Source: Phoma sp. XZ068 (Eukaryota > Ascomycota > Dothideomycetes > Pleosporales > Didymellaceae). From it: a DNA stretch of 64,000 nt. The stretch spans positions 992,001 through 1,056,000 of the forward strand of contig RBKR01000022.1 of NCBI GenBank assembly GCA_004835665.1. The letters run 5' to 3'. Shown in pieces: positions 1 through 12,010 of this stretch. Within the stretch, counting starts at the first letter, position 1. The number at the start of each line of letters is the position of its first letter. The notes under the pieces are model-generated. The model was not told the DNA's origin, searched no databases, and saw nothing but the letters and a program-made list of their open reading frames with translations. The position numbers and the translations under genes were made by a program.

Positions 1-120
1 CCAATGCTTTCACGCGTACACTTCAGAAACGCTTGGCTCAACTTGATTCTAAATTATCTGGATAAGGTTGCTGCCCTAAGCTATACCTTACTTGACATTT
101 CGTGCGCCTCGGCATGTTGT

Positions 121-469
121 TCAGCATTTCTGTGTATCGCGATGTTCAGCAGGTATTCGCTCAAATGTACAATATCCACCACTAACCTTCGACTTCGGCT
201 TGGGACAGCCACCATTGGCTTTAGTGTAACACGCCAACGCCGCTGCATTCTGGCATTTGCATTGCTAACGAATCTCCGTCAGTATGATAGGCATTCGACG
301 CCTGCTGCAAAGGCCTTACATTCTCTGCATTTAGGAATACCGGGCAGTTCGGCTTCGGACAGTCGCACGGCTTCCTCAGGTTGGGCACATGCTCGTGTTT
401 GCCATGTCGTGGATGTTGGGCGAACGCCAACGTGATTGCGGCCAAGATGACAAATCCATGCAACTTCAT
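121..469 (-). CDS. small secreted cysteine-rich protein (effector-like), 3 exons
   Basis: Exons on the minus strand are 469-320, 264-187 and 129-121. Intron 1 (319-265, 55 bp) starts GTAAGG, has a perfect TACTGAC branch point and ends TTAG. Intron 2 (186-130, 57 bp) starts GTTAGT and ends ACACAG. Residues 1-18 are a clear signal peptide (MKLHGFVILAAITLAFAQ). The mature part has CDCPKPNCP, then after intron 1 QCKCQNAAALACY and GGCPKPK, ending in KC. This spaced-cysteine pattern is common in small secreted proteins of plant-associated Pleosporales (family knowledge from memory). Intron 2 is a multiple of three without stops, so a retained form with 19 more residues and one more cysteine is possible. 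The predicted protein is about 78 aa (97 aa if intron 2 is retained). It is divergent from the epimerase gene across a 0.8 kb spacer. An effector role is inferred only from size, signal peptide and cysteines. Confidence 0.72.
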
Positions 470-1285
470 TATGGGATTGATTCGTCGGTGACTGTAGAGT
501 GCTTACTGGGGGTAGCAAAAGTGCAGAACGAGCAACAAGTGATTTAGAGTCGAGTTCAGTCGTTCAAACGACGTGGCCGGGCTTCACTATTTCTGTTCAC
601 CTGGCTTACCACCCTGTGGAAGGACCGGAAGCTGAGCAGCCTGAACTAGCTCGTCTAAGCTTGTATCGCGTGAGCCTGCGGTGCCCTATTCTGAAACAAA
701 AAGACTTTTCCAATATATGCAACCGGCACAACCGATCGAACGTTTGTGCTCGAGACCGCTCACGCACCTATTCAGTGGTAGCGAACGAAGTATAAAGTTC
801 ACTTCAAAAAGCGTATAGAGTGGTCTGAGCAATTCTAGTCCGACCATTGGCTCCATAGAACACCATCATAGCCCGAGGAGGTCAGCTTCTACCCTACATC
901 ATTCGCTTCCCTGTGGCGAGTCGTGTGCCGCTGGAATTGAGGCCCATGTATCGTTGAGAGTGGTCTTTGGGTCCAACTATAGCACCATTCTGTTGAGCTC
1001 CAGCCAACCGCCATGAAAGATCGTGGTTTTCACGAGCATTACTTGTGAACAAGTTTTGTTTTTCCACTTCCACCGCAAGGCATGGCTGATCCACTATGGC
1101 CCGCAAAGTTCAATACACCTTAGTGTCTCACGAGCAAGAAAACAAGTCCCCTATCTTGTATCGGCTGTGAACCAAGGAAGGCTCTTTGGAATCGTGGATA
1201 AGAATGTCTTGGATTCCCAATGGTAGCTGTTGTGGCCCCTCGATTCCAACACATTTGAATTCACCGATCCTCAGTCAAAAACAAC
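470..1285. other. divergent intergenic region
   Basis: Spacer of 816 bp between the secreted-protein gene (-) and the epimerase gene (+), normal base composition, no supported gene. It must hold both promoters. Short open frames here have no domain, signal peptide or splice structure. Confidence 0.5.
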
Positions 1286-2557
1286 ATGCATCGAACAATC
1301 AGCTCGAGTTCTTCTTTAAATTCTCTTGCTCTTGGCTCTCCAACGAGCCAGTCAAGTCTTGAGGAAACCGAGACTGGTCGACCTAGGATTCTGGAAGACA
1401 GCAATAATAGTTCTCTCGATTATGTTATGATTGTTGGTGGGCTTGGGTACATCGGCTCGCACACGGCTCTCGAACTCCTGAAGGCCAACTACAACGTACT
1501 CATAATTGACAACCTTAGCAATGCTTACGAATCTGCGCTGCTGAAAGTTCGCAAGCTTGCAAATGAGCACCACACGAGGATTGGTACGAAAATGCCTTCT
1601 CTCAAGTTTCATAAACTTGATTATCGCAGTTCACACATGCGTACGGTCCTCGGCAGGTATGCAGTGCATGACCCATACAGCACTCGCCTTTCGCATATCA
1701 CGAGTGTGATACATTTTGCGGCACGCAAATCCGTCGAGGAATCCATTTTCAACCCCTTGGATTACTACCAGAACAATGTATGTGGCCTCGTCGACCTCCT
1801 CGTTTTGCTCGAAGGGTTTGGAATCCACAATTTCGTCTTCTCCTCTTCCGCAACGGTATACGGCTCTGAGGCGGATAAAGGCGAGCAACTACGCGAAGAC
1901 CACCTTGTCCATCACGACGAGGAGGAGTTCGATGCACAGGGACGCAAGACGCGGCTCGTTTCTGGCGTTAAAGGTCTGACTTCGCCCTATGGGCGTACAA
2001 AGTTCTTTTCCGAGGCAATTCTTGCGGATTTAGCCTGCGCGAACCCATCCTGGCGGATTACTGCATTGCGCTACTTCAATCCTGTGGGCTCCGAATCAAC
2101 GGGACTACTTGGAGAGAAGCCTCGGCATAAACCAACGAACCTCTTTCCAGTTATCTCTGAGGTGCTGAATGGTTCGAGGGCTGTACTACAGGTATTTGGC
2201 TCAGACTGGGAGGGCAGCCATGATGGCACTGCGGTGCGAGACTTCATCCACGTTGTCGATTTGGCCCGCGGTCATGTTGCTGCTCTAGCAACTGCTGCGG
2301 ACAGGCAGCATGCCTTCCGAGCGTACAATCTAGGCACTGGCAAGGGCTCGACCGTGGCGGAGGTGATTAGCAGCATGCAGCGAGTGTCTGGTCGCTCCAT
2401 ACCGGTTGAGTATGTGGGGCGCCGACCTGGAGATGTGGGTTACTGCGTAGCTACCACGACCAGGGCAGAAAGAGAGCTAAAATGGCAAACGCAGAAATCG
2501 CTGCTTGATTGCGCGGAAGATACGTGGCGCTGCCTGGAGGGCTTGGTCCCTAGATAA
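1286..2557 (+). CDS. uge: UDP-glucose 4-epimerase (GalE/Uge family)
   Basis: Single-exon gene, 423 aa. It should interconvert UDP-glucose and UDP-galactose (and perhaps the N-acetyl forms) with bound NAD in the cytosol. The Rossmann motif GGLGYIGSH is at residues 51-59, SSSATVYG at 186-193 holds the catalytic serine/threonine, YGRTK at 235-239 holds the Tyr-Lys pair, and RYFNPVGS (262-269) and the RDF-HVVDLA segment (318-327) are hallmark epimerase blocks. The family is usually about 340-370 aa. Here a Ser-rich N-terminal extension of about 46 residues precedes the Rossmann fold, and an insertion after the active-site SSSATVYG carries acidic and His residues (about 195-225). The start at 1286 is the first in-frame ATG and has good context (AACAACATG). 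No mutarotase domain is present, so this is not a full yeast Gal10. It lies in tandem, 0.76 kb upstream of the giant GT4 gene, which suggests a nucleotide-sugar supply role for a polymer (inference). Confidence 0.93.
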   Translation: MHRTISSSSSLNSLALGSPTSQSSLEETETGRPRILEDSNNSSLDYVMIVGGLGYIGSHTALELLKANYNVLIIDNLSNAYESALLKVRKLANEHHTRIGTKMPSLKFHKLDYRSSHMRTVLGRYAVHDPYSTRLSHITSVIHFAARKSVEESIFNPLDYYQNNVCGLVDLLVLLEGFGIHNFVFSSSATVYGSEADKGEQLREDHLVHHDEEEFDAQGRKTRLVSGVKGLTSPYGRTKFFSEAILADLACANPSWRITALRYFNPVGSESTGLLGEKPRHKPTNLFPVISEVLNGSRAVLQVFGSDWEGSHDGTAVRDFIHVVDLARGHVAALATAADRQHAFRAYNLGTGKGSTVAEVISSMQRVSGRSIPVEYVGRRPGDVGYCVATTTRAERELKWQTQKSLLDCAEDTWRCLEGLVPR

Positions 2558-3313
2558 ATTGGGCGACATAAGGCAGCCTGCTGAGCGATTGCCGAACCAG
2601 TTTACCGTAAGCGAGCAGTCGAGTAGTGTATGGCTTTGTGCTGGCTGGTTCGTCTGAGCACGCAATTTATTAATACATGAATGTCATTTGTTTTCCCGAA
2701 TGTTTCGTGGCTGTCGTAGGATGAGGGGAGGATGTGACGTTGGCACCGCCAAAAAGAAACTCCGAAGACGGATAATTAGTGCCATTGCGCAAGTTGGGTC
2801 CAAGCGGCCAATGCCGGGGTAGAAAGTGGCAAGCGAGCTTTACGCGGGGAAGCCTGCTCTGGGCCCAGCCTCAAGTTCGGCCACACCCTTCATTTACCAG
2901 GGTCTTTGTTGGTCCGGAGAAGCTGGAAAGAGAGAACAGGGCAAGCGCTCAGTACTTATGATGCTTATGGACAAACTCTCTACAGGTCAGCATCCCCTAG
3001 CGTGACAATACATACACAAGGAGTGCTGACTTCTAGCGAGCTTTGATAGCTACGCCTGGCTTGTCATTTGATTCAAGGCTGAACACTTTTTCGAGCAAGT
3101 TGTGTACCTAGCGCAACAAGAATCTTTGTCGCGTGAGCATCCTGCGATTTGCAAATACTGGAAGCTCGTTACGCCATCAGTGTATCAACCGTGCGCATTT
3201 GCAGACACGCTTGCCATGCTACGAGTATACCACATCGCAAAGCTCCCAGATTTACTTTACCTGGTCGCCAATTGATCTTCCAAAGGCTCGTCTTAACACC
3301 CTCAGTCTCGGCA
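2558..3313. other. intergenic region between epimerase and giant GT4 gene
   Basis: A 756 bp spacer with normal composition. I see no gene. It should contain the epimerase 3' UTR and the promoter and leader of the downstream gene. The frame of the downstream gene stays open back to 3149, but no better-placed ATG than 3314 is apparent. Confidence 0.5.
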
Positions 3314-6300
3314 ATGGCCTCATTCTTTCAATCCCCACTTGCAGGTCCAAATATTGACCCTGCCTCCAGATTCGTTCATTTCCAGGCTCCCTCAATTTTT
3401 GTTCATAAATTGGTTCAAGAATGGTGGCGCGCATTTCTCCTGATTCTTGGAGCCGGTGCTGTTCTCGCGGGAGGCCTGTTGCAGATCTATTTGGGGCTTC
3501 GCGAGAGGCAGAGTTGGGCCAGAGAAATGGTCTCTCTACCTTCACGGTGGTTCCAAATCGTACAAAAAGTGATTCGCGCTTGCCGCCAACGAGGGGAAGG
3601 ACTGCGGCCCCTCAAAACAGATCCAACTCAGCGAAGTGGTGCAGCAAACCATGGAAACGCCCTATCTATCCTTTCCAACGTCCGATCGTTCTGCATCACC
3701 ACGTCGGGCCAGTGTGATGGCCTTGGATGTGGAATGCATATCAGATATGGTTGCGACGAAGACTTCTGGAATTATGTGCTCAGTGGGCAAGCTAAGATGC
3801 AGAGCAAACCGGATATCACAACCTCAATGCCTGAATCCCTGTCCGAGAGCGCTTCTCAAGTCCCTACTCTTGGATCGTTGGACATGAGGTATCTCAAACA
3901 TAAATTCCAGCTACCAGGCGGGCTCCAGGAAGTTGCTTCGTCGTTGAATGCGTGGCGCCTTAGAAGAGGATATGAAGGGTTCGTCATTCGCTGCGGTCAA
4001 CACGACGATTCCGCCACTGTGGGTGAGCTTCTATTGGAATTGCGCCAATATAACAAACCACTGGTCCTACGCGCATCTACTGACTCGCACATCTGGGATA
4101 GTCTTAATTTTGATTTCATGGACGGAATCTTGCTCGAAAACGCCTGCGTGCTTCCTAGTGGCGAGAGACGGAACTTTTTCCGAGCATCACGCGTCAGAGC
4201 GTGTGCCGCTCAATGCAAGCATCAACGAAAGAGTCGACCGGACTTCTTTTTTGGATTCATCGAATTTTGGAGAGTCATCCCTTCAGCGGCTGTTTTGAGA
4301 CGAACATATAAATTGGCAGATTTCTTCGGGGCGAACGTCCTGGCCATGCCTTTCGAAAACTCACGTGACGAAGGAGCACCCCTAAAGGAAATGCCTCTGA
4401 GCGGGTTTGATTGGCTGAAAAAGTCCGATGTGGTCTGGTTGCAGGAGGCCTGGTCCAGCCACACCAAGTTTTTGTTCACTGGAGAGCCGGATTGCACACC
4501 GTTTGAGATGGACCTATCGTGCATGCTAGATGCGTTACCTACCGCTGATCGCATGCTCTCGTTACAACCTGTGGATTTTGGTGCGGGCACATTGAAAGAG
4601 ACTTCACACCTGCCGCGCTGGACACCTCCTCCTGTCCCAAAACCGCCGCCTCGAGTAGACATATGGCACTTCGCGAGCTGTGGGACCGAACTCTGTCCCA
4701 CAGGTTGTTTCAGCTTGCGGGACGAGATAGTGCAAAACCAATACGATGCAGTTCTTGCCATGCAAAAAAGCTTGAAGCACAATCGGCTGCTTCGCATGTA
4801 TGGCGAGGCAGAAAACCTGCGTGTTCGCGACTCTTTGGTGGTGTTGTCCGGCAGGTCCTCATACCCCAGCCTCATGCAATCTCTACTCAAGGGCCTGGCA
4901 GATCAGAGAATCCGGATCTTTGCAGGCTTGAACAGCGGTTTTACCCTCCCCGACGAGGGTGGACACCTGTGGGCGGTGTCAGACACCACGCGAGATAAAA
5001 TTGGGTCTATGCTCGACATTCACATCTCTCTGAAGGTGCCCAACGACGTGGCAACAATTTGGCATACGTTCCTAGCCCATAGCGGTGTGCCACGTCTTCA
5101 GAGGTTTGAAGAGGAACTCTTGTTCAACCGCACGCCAAAAAATAAGAGGGAAGCGCAGCTCCCACTCAGCATCGTTCAGGAACTGGAAGAGTCTTCCGAG
5201 TCAGAAATTCTCTATCTGGTGGAGCAGATCAGAATTTCCGAGCGCGAGCACCCATTCAACCATGCCATTTCGGAGGCGGCTGAACACTATCTGGTCCAGG
5301 ACGTCACCGTTCGTGCATGGAACGCCCTTCACTCCAGAGCGTGTCTTGATGATTCAGTTGGCATTCAATCATTACTGGAACAGAGAATTGCGTATTTCGC
5401 AGATTTAGGAGCGGCGATGCTGCCAACTGTGGAAAATCTCGTATGCTTGCATGAAATGCTACAACAGAGACTAGATACAGCGTTGCGGACATGCGACAGA
5501 GCAACGCTGGACATGCTGACCAATCCTTTACTTGTGTCGTATGGCCACGCCGGAAGTGAGCATGCTCTCCTACCTTCTGCTGATCTTTACGGTCTGATTT
5601 TCTTCTGTGCGTTACGGAGACTCGCATTCGAGGATGTGTACCTGGAGACAACTGACCGTTGTCCCCTGTTTTTATTGCAGCCAGACCAAGCCGGTGTTTT
5701 CGCTGAGCTCTGGGTCCTCGGATCGCAATGTGAGATTTATTTCGGGGTATCTCCTCGTACTTTGGGAGAAATTGCATACAATAGATATGAGCTCTTCCTC
5801 AGTCACAACCCCCCTCCAGAAGATGCTTGGGATGGCAAAGAGGCGTTCACCGCCTATTCAGTTCCTCGAATATCAAATGAGATACCAACCACAAGCTCTA
5901 GCCTGCGACCCAAGAAGATATCCGGCGAATTCAACGCTCACAAAGCGAGTAAACGAGGACATCTCTCCCAATATCGGCGGGGGACGACCACTGCTGGGGC
6001 TCTATCAATATTTTGCTTCCCTGCTATAATCGATGTTGTACTCCTCACTTTCCTCGGCCGTGGGCTTTATTTGACAGCTTTCATGAACGATGAGTCCAAG
6101 TTAATGGCGGATTACGCCATCATGGTCGCTCTTATCATGACAGGGGGCGTGATAGGATTGGTTGGTAGTACTGGCGGCTTCTACATGTTTAATGTAAGTG
6201 ATCCAAATGAGCGGCAGCTCTTGCAGCATTGAGCTCACTTGTCACAGTCTGCGTTTGACAACCTAGCGCATTTTATGGTTCAACGTTTTTCTGCGAGTAT

Positions 6301-9300
6301 GATGCTGACGAGTCTTGTTGCACTTTGTGGCCTGGTTGCGTTCGGTATCAACTATTCCTGGTTTGGAGGGTTGATATTCGTTTTGTATCTGTTTCCGCTC
6401 TCAATCTTTCTCACGATCTTAGGTGAGCAGCTTTTTCGCACTGTTATATTCCGCAGCAGCCCGTAAAATCCCCACTGTGGGCACACTGGCAAATTGTTAA
6501 CAATGTAATCAGGAATCTTTGCGACAATGCACCGACAAGATTCTTTCTTGTCTTCTGGACGTATCGAAATGTGGAAATATGTCCCGGTTCTTTTCATTTC
6601 ACCTGTCCTGACGATCTTCGTGCCTAACGTGGACCTTCCGATCTATCTTTCAGTCATTTATGCTTTCACCTTTGCCATTCTCACTGCATTTCGTCGTCTG
6701 TGTCACGAGTGGACAAGTTGGCACCTGAGGATACCATCTATCACGGAAAAGGACATGATCCAGTGGTTTCGAAAACGGTTTCCTGATCAGCTTGACGGGG
6801 ACGACGCGACACTGATGACAGCAGCTCGTGTTGCTCTCAAGGCCGAAGTTTGCAACATTGAGAATCAGGGGCCGTTCTGGAATCGATGGAACCGTAGTAG
6901 TCAAGTCGATGAGTTTGTAGGGCCCATCGCGCACAACTGGCGCGCGATAGAATACCTCCTCGCCACTCATTCTAGTGATTCGGAGGTACTAGAACTGTTT
7001 AGTCCAACTTGGTTTGTCCAGTGTGAGCTCGCTCTGAATAACAAGAGACAGATGATGCGAGGGCTCAAAGAACATAGCGCCTTCATACATTATCGATATT
7101 CACGTTATGATGTGAGTAAATTATCGATGACTAGATGGCGATACGAAGTGGTGACTCTTATAGATTGGTCAAAACGTCGGCCTCTTTCTTCTTGCGCTGC
7201 TCGACCGCCTCATCGCCGCAGTCATGTCGGCCCGCCTACCTGCAGTAGCCGAATTCAAAACCAGTTCGACAAGATATGCAATAGGTTTCGCATTACTGCA
7301 CTTCCTCTGCGGAGCTGTGGCTGTGGATGTGGTACTGCAGAAACACTGGGGTTTCGTCTTAAGCTCCTCCAAGCAGAAGCTCAGGGACCTGAATGAGGTC
7401 CGTCAGGCAACTGAGAGTAACGATAAGTAAGCATAATATTCGCCATGACCAGACGATGATATTAATGACTTACAGGCAGCACCGTGAACGTCATAGATAT
7501 GCACTTATACAGCTTATGAGTTTGCTACTGATGATATCTGGAATCTGCACGATATTTCACTGCCTACTAGTCAGCGATTACAGCGCATCCATCTTTTTTC
7601 TATCGTACATTTCGAGTTATACGGCTGTCCTCCTCTGCCAGGTACGTATCGCTTCGTCCAGTACAATTCTAGTACGATTACTCCGCTTCTCAATGGCGTT
7701 GACTAATTGGCTATAAAGTTCCACCGATGCTTCACGAGGAGTCATCGGCTTCATGTGATCACGGTCTTGATTTGTTGCAGCCTGGGGTTCACCGTTGGAT
7801 GTATACTTCGAGCCATCCCCTCCACAGCCGCTTTCCGTTATAATTTCGTCATCGGCCAAAGCGTTGCGGCAATCAGCGCCGTGATCGGGACTGGAGTCTT
7901 GACCAGACACGTCTACAAGCTGTCTGCCCAGGTGCACAGTGCAACGATACCGGAGACGGCACACAGCAGTCTAGCCCATCCCGGTGTAACTGCGGGTCGA
8001 GTTTGCAGTTTATCGCCACATGACGTCGAGCATGGAGCACCATGTGCGCACATTCATAAGAAACATCGCCAGTTCCTTGAGGATGCATGTTTTGGAGTGC
8101 ATGTTGATACGGCTTGGCACACGCTGCACGAGGACGTTCGCCGTTTCCTATTGCACCGCGTTTCCGGGATGTCTGCCGTGATAACACCCGCGGTCCGTGA
8201 ATGGCTATCAGCGAAGAAGGGGATAGAACTATGGCAAGACTCTATCCCCAATCATGGCCAGCGTCAACATCATATTACGGGGCTTACACGTGCGACCGTC
8301 TTTTTAGATACCTTCTCCTCACGATCCGAGAACAGTACGGAGTTTGAGCTTACCTCAAACTGTGCTTGGGAACCCGCTTCTCGGAGACGCCCTCTCGCGC
8401 AGATAATAGCGAAAGGTATCGACGATGTCGTCAAATGGACCTCAATTATCTCCGGAGCTGCTCAGGATGCTCCAAGGGAACTCTGGTACGCCCTAGATAG
8501 CGGCAAGTTCAATCAATTTGCCCTTTGGATTCTACTCAGATTCTGGAAGCTGTGCTGGTGGTCGAGGAACATCCATACCTATGCTCTTCTGATAGCCGGA
8601 AAGGACCCGGCAGCTTCACTTCTCGACTTGGCGAACCATGGAACACGCAGAATCCTCCGAAGAAATCTTATCATGGTTGACAGTCCCAGAGGTACATTGA
8701 CTGGTTTCATTGCAAGAAGTCATGGTAATTTATTGGGTGTGTTGGTCCACCAAGGTCTACTTGAGGAGATTCCTAAAGGTCAATGCCCAGTAGCAATTGC
8801 ATTCTACGACGCGAAGAATCGCTTGCACCGCCGCCACGAATTCCACAACAATCTGGAAACAATCTATCACTACGACAATAACAGTTCGAGCAGATGGCCG
8901 AATTTTAAGACTACGATACATGGAGGAAAAAAACTAGAAACCCGATACGATGCATTCGGCCGTCCGATTAGTGGTCAGCAACTTCGCAACGGAACTATAT
9001 TTGACTATGAGTTTCGCTATAAACACCGAAGCATGGGAGACTCCGACCTCGTCTGTGCGACATATAAGAGCTCAGACGATACATTTCCTGCTCTGCTCAC
9101 AGTCTATTGGTGCGTCCGCCTGAACGCGAAGTCAGATAGGATAGAACAGTGGATCCCGTCGAACAAGGTACAGGTTGTCCAAGCTGTGTTCTTCTCTGGG
9201 CAGACGTATGAAGTCCGGTGGATCTACAAGCATGCGCGCGGCGCTGACGTCGAAGCGAGCGTTTACCACGATGGAGTGCGCAGACCCTGTTTTCCACCGC

Positions 9301-11729
9301 CAGAGATCACGGAGGAAAAGTTTGGGTTGCTTCAGAAACCCAAGCAGTTCTGTTTTGATGATGACGATCTCCTAATCTACCATTCATCAACGTCACTAAC
9401 AAAGCTGGTGCCTTCCAGTAATGGGTTCTTCGCGAAAGCGTCCAATGCGCTGATATCAAGTTGGCCGTTGCATTATATGCGCCTGGGAGAGGTGGTCTCC
9501 TATCACAAATTGTCCTCTTCTGCTCTACGAACCGCGCTTTGGGACTCTTGGCAAAGGTCCCCCTACCTCGACGCACTCACAGCGTCTTTTGTCGACGAGC
9601 TTATACTGCGAAAGGAGCCTCTCCTGCGCGAATATTGGCGGCTTCGCGATTCGGGTTCCTTGCGACGTGCCGCCGAAACGCTAGACCAGGACTTGGAGAA
9701 AATCGTCTCGGCAATCGAACCTACATATGAATCCTCCTCAAAGTGCCCGCTCATCATCAAGCCTGCTGATCTTTTCATCATGGGCCTCGGTAAAGATGCA
9801 AATCAGATGACGTCTCGTCTACATTATGCATACAGCGACTCCGAGTCGGCCATGTCTGTGATCTTCTCCGACAACGGCTGCTGGCCAGACAGCCCTGGCG
9901 GTGTTTCAAACTGCCGCAGAGACTTGGTTGATGGACACAAGACTATCAAGGGTCATTGCTTAGCAGAGTCAGCGAATGACTACGGCGTTCCACGGTACCA
10001 GATCGAACGGAATATCACAAGCATGAAGATCCTCCCGCTTTGGGGCCTAGACGGCAAGACTGCGCATCATGGAGTTTTAGACAACCTTCTGCAGACTCAG
10101 GTGGACGAAAAGATCTCCCAGACAGAAGTGAGAGGCGATATAGAGCGAATCTTTGTTCCACTTCTGCGGGACTTTGTTCGAGGCGCCCGTTCGAAGCGCC
10201 ACGACCGAAACAATCTGATTGTTTGCGGCAACATCTTCCTCAAAATGAACAGATATTTCGAAACATGCGACTTCAACAAGACCTGGCACAGCGAGCAGGT
10301 GCGCAAAGCTTGGGTTCAAGCATGGCTTGTCGAGTACGATGACCCCAACGTGTGGAACTTTCGAGAACATCCACCGATTGTACACCCGTCCTTGAGCGAC
10401 TTCCAAGAAGCCCTCAACCTGTACATTGCCTATTTCTTCATATATTCTGTAAAGCTGCCACCGCAGTGCCCAACCGTCTTCCAAACTACGAACCACGGTA
10501 TAGGCAGCTTATATGGAATGCTGCTGAAGTATCGACGAGGGGTTACTTGGGGCCTTTGGGATCATGCTATCTTCTGGAGAGAGGCTTGTCTCAACATAAG
10601 CCCTGCACAGTGTTTGCTGCCATTACCTGTACAATTAATGCTAATCGCAGGGATCAAGCTCTCATGCCACTTGGCATACACTCACGTGGATATAATCCTA
10701 CCCTGCACTTCTGTTTTCAATCCCGACTGGGAGCAGGACCTTGGCACGGATCAAGGCTTACGGGATAGTAAAAAGCTCTTCGTACGTAAGATCGACCCTA
10801 TTGTCAATGGCATTGGTAATATGGATCTCTTCGAGCCTATTACCGAAATCCGGAGCAAATTACCTACAAGCATCATGTTGTCCAACGTACAGTTCATCAA
10901 GGATGTGAAGACTGCAGTGCTCGCTGCAGATGTTATTGTCAACAAGTACGGCTTCAAGGACTATCGGCTTGTTGTTTATGGTGCCCAGGATCGCCAGCCG
11001 AGCTATGTGCTCGAAACAGTCCAACTCATTAATGCCCGCGGCCTCGCCAGCAACGTAACCCTGGCTGGATTCGGCAGCCCCAAGGAGGTCTTGAAGGACG
11101 CATGGCTCTTTCTCAACTCTTCACTTTCGGAGGGCCTTCCCCTTGCCATCGGCGAAGCGGCATTGTCGGGCATACCAATTGTGGCAACAGAGGTTGGGGC
11201 AACCTCTCTGGTGCTCACTGACCCAGACGATATGAAGAAACGATATGGTGAGGTTGTACCACCGAATGATCCGGAGTCGCTTGCAAGAGCGCAGCTTAGC
11301 ATCCTCGCAATGATGGGTTCATGGGTAGAGTACACTCGGACAGCAGAACCTGCACCTTTGCCGTACACATTTACAGCAGAAGATGTTACCAGAATTACGA
11401 AACGTATGTACGAAAAGCGTGAAGACAGAAGATTGCTTGGTTTGAGGCTCCGAGAAGTCGTTCTACGCAGTTTCCACGGTCAACGCTACCTGCGCGAGCA
11501 TGAGCAAATGTTTTGGATTCAACGGCGAAGAGCAGAGATCCGACGTTCTGCTCGCACACCACAAAGTCATCCACCAGCTCATGAAGTATATGGGCAGCGC
11601 AGGTTATTTAAATATAACTACAAGACTGAAGAGTCGGGACCGGCTGAGGTGCGATGGCAACAATTCAAAGACCAGAAACACAAGGCACATAAGCGGAATC
11701 AATGTAATATTGAGCAAGGAATAAGTTAG
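3314..11729 (+). CDS. gtb3: giant multi-pass membrane protein with C-terminal PelF-like GT4 glycosyltransferase (Gtb3-like)
   Basis: Six exons join in frame: 3314-6193, 6248-6422, 6513-7111, 7164-7426, 7476-7641, 7719-11729. All five introns are GT-AG (54, 90, 52, 49 and 77 bp) and phases agree at every junction, giving 2,697 aa. Residues about 39-61 form one TM helix. A large soluble domain follows to about 885. Residues about 890-1420 hold roughly ten TM segments spread over exons 1-6. The C-terminal half ends in a GT4 domain: a His-containing TTNHGIGSLYG block, a WDHAIFWREA block, IDPIVNGIGNMDLF, and the EGLPLAIGEA signature near residue 2499 carrying the E-x7-E pair. These blocks match PelF-type GT4 enzymes. 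One long polypeptide with a membrane channel region and a GT4 domain, next to an epimerase, fits Aspergillus Gtb3 of the galactosaminogalactan locus. The name is inferred. The start is ATG 3314 (MASFFQS). An extra in-frame intron in exon 1 cannot be excluded. Confidence 0.82.
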
Positions 11730-12010
11730 GAGAAAAAGATTAATTTAAACATAGCTTAGTAACTTCTCCTAGTTTATAAAAGTAGTATACTTGAGTCTAA
11801 TATAAACTACTAGTATAGTAAATTCAAGTATAATCTTATATGCTAAGATTAAGTCTTAAGAACCTATTAGCTCTACTCTACTAAGCTAAGCAAGCCTATA
11901 AAAGGTATTATAACTTACTCTAATAGTAAGCTATTAGCTAGAATAGTACTTACTACTATCCTAACTCTATTAGGCTTTGCTAACTCTATTGCGCTCCAAT
12001 AGTAAAACTA
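11730..12010. repeat. TA-rich RIPed repeat fragment
   Basis: Composition switches abruptly to TA-rich sequence directly after the stop codon of the GT4 gene and back at about 12,010. CTA/TAG/TAA triplets dominate as in the large RIPed blocks. I could not assign it to the transposon families elsewhere in the window. Confidence 0.55.

Noticed and set aside
499..1226. Several short open frames between the secreted-protein and epimerase genes
   Set aside because: No domains, no signal peptide and no splice structure; expected by chance in a promoter region.
2779..2961. 60-codon open frame in the spacer before the giant GT4 gene
   Set aside because: No homology pattern and lies in the probable leader/promoter; treated as chance.
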